Assembly (NCBI RefSeq): GCF_001556045.1
Contig: NZ_LSIC01000130.1
Location: 1-61,814, forward strand
Source of the DNA: Bradyrhizobium sp. CCH5-F6
GTDB taxonomy: Bacteria; Pseudomonadota; Alphaproteobacteria; Rhizobiales; Xanthobacteraceae
DNA: 61,814 nt
Direction: 5' to 3'
Positions 61,339 through 61,814 of the stretch are shown here, piece after piece. The notes under the pieces are model-generated. The model saw only the letters and a list, made by a program, of their open reading frames with translations. It was not told the origin of the DNA and did not search any database. A program made the translations under genes and the position numbers. Numbering within the stretch: the stretch's first letter is position 1; every line of letters starts with the position of its first letter.

Positions 61339-61814
61339 TCATTCCTCGCCGCGGGCCTGCTGGAGTGCTAGCTGTCGCGCGCGGTCGGAAATAACTTGTC
61401 TGTCGGGCAGAGTACTGATGTGCTTTCGGACAAAGCGGACCGCGCTGTCGTCGAGGGCCCATACGTATTGGCGGGCCTGAGACACAACCTGCTTGTTAAT
61501 CTGCAAGACCATCTTTGTGTGATCGCCCCGGGCCAGTGCCTGCAAAGCGGAGGGGTTCTCAGCGGCCGTAAAGGCGATATGGGGCGAGATGGGCAGAACG
61601 ACCGCGATAGAAGTGTTCTGGAAATGCATGGGAAGGCACTGCGGCCGGTCGGAGGTTAGCAGGGCATGACGCGATCTCCATAGGTGCAGCCGCCCCCATG
61701 TCATCCGTGCCAGCCGGTTCGCGATGCCTTCAAGGTTCATCAATTGTTGGAGAAAGTTCGAAGCGGCAACAGCGCCAGCATTTGGGTCAGTCTGCGCGTC
61801 GAATTCCTCAAGGG
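61339..61814 (-). CDS. DUF4238-like protein, C-terminal part (cut by window edge)
   Basis: The frame is open from the right edge to a stop at 61339, about 157 residues, so the 5' end lies outside the window. Features are LLTSDRPQCLP, then VVLPISPHIAFTAAENPSAL and INKQVVSQARQYVWA. The order SDxP, LxxP, N near the end fits the C-terminal half of DUF4238 proteins. The role is unknown; some members sit in defence or accessory regions. The family call is tentative. Confidence 0.6.
   Translation of the reverse strand, partial: LEEFDAQTDPNAGAVAASNFLQQLMNLEGIANRLARMTWGRLHLWRSRHALLTSDRPQCLPMHFQNTSIAVVLPISPHIAFTAAENPSALQALARGDHTKMVLQINKQVVSQARQYVWALDDSAVRFVRKHISTLPDRQVISDRARQLALQQARGEE

Noticed and set aside
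54620..61814. Possibility that tRNA-Glu marks the start of an integrated island
   Set aside because: I found no integrase gene and no duplicated tRNA 3' end in the window, although 57-61.8 kb does look accessory.

Overview
The window is high-GC alphaproteobacterial chromosome, most like Bradyrhizobium or a close relative. This is inferred from the gene families (class I PHA synthase, ParE, class II GlpX, small beta-barrel outer-membrane proteins), from the dispersed inverted repeats typical of that group, and from many short secreted proteins. Almost all of it reads as ordinary chromosome: no prophage, complete insertion sequence or CRISPR array is visible.

Layout. 0-4.4 kb is the SUF iron-sulfur operon (sufB end, sufC, sufD, sufS, sufT-like, A-type carrier). 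4.4-16.1 kb holds a TfoX-N protein, a diguanylate cyclase, a DEAD-box helicase, an AraC regulator, a secreted caspase-like protein, small secreted proteins, a FAD monooxygenase and two outer-membrane beta-barrels around an SDR. 16.5-28.2 kb is housekeeping: parE, a DedA protein, a paiB-argC pair, a MAPEG protein, phaC, an aminotransferase, homoserine dehydrogenase and glpX. 28.2-36.6 kb is an accessory block between glpX and recJ: a HAD enzyme, a TetR-controlled RND efflux pump, a Tat-exported metallo-hydrolase and a soluble MCP-like protein. 36.8-45 kb has recJ, an SDR, a class II aldolase, a damaged lytic transglycosylase, a MarR/AhpD-like pair with visible operators, a cupin and a DUF808 protein. 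45-50.9 kb has an M23 peptidase, the complete EF-P module (efp, epmA, epmB) and DAHP synthase. 51-57.3 kb has HdeD- and PrsW-like membrane proteins, tRNA-Glu, a PilZ protein, several micro-proteins, a GST and a glyoxalase-like protein. 57.5-61.8 kb looks accessory: a phospholipase-D-like protein, an NAD(P)-binding protein, three tandem ~38-residue membrane micro-proteins, MITE-like elements, and the C-terminal part of a DUF4238-like protein cut by the window edge.

The most interesting signals are non-coding. On the minus strand upstream of the DAHP synthase is a complete transcription attenuator. A sigma70-type promoter places the start of transcription at or next to the ATG of a 26-residue peptide whose residues 8-14 are Tyr-Phe-Trp-Tyr-Phe-Ser-Tyr. 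A segment inside the peptide gene (CTGGCGGC) duplicates the 3' arm of a following U-tailed terminator and can therefore act as antiterminator. A second element with the same near-leaderless design lies upstream of paiB-argC. It encodes a 25-residue peptide with five consecutive arginine codons, followed by mutually exclusive hairpins and an anti-Shine-Dalgarno pairing, which suggests arginine-responsive control of an arginine-biosynthesis gene. The three tandem micro-proteins are the other feature that could be new.
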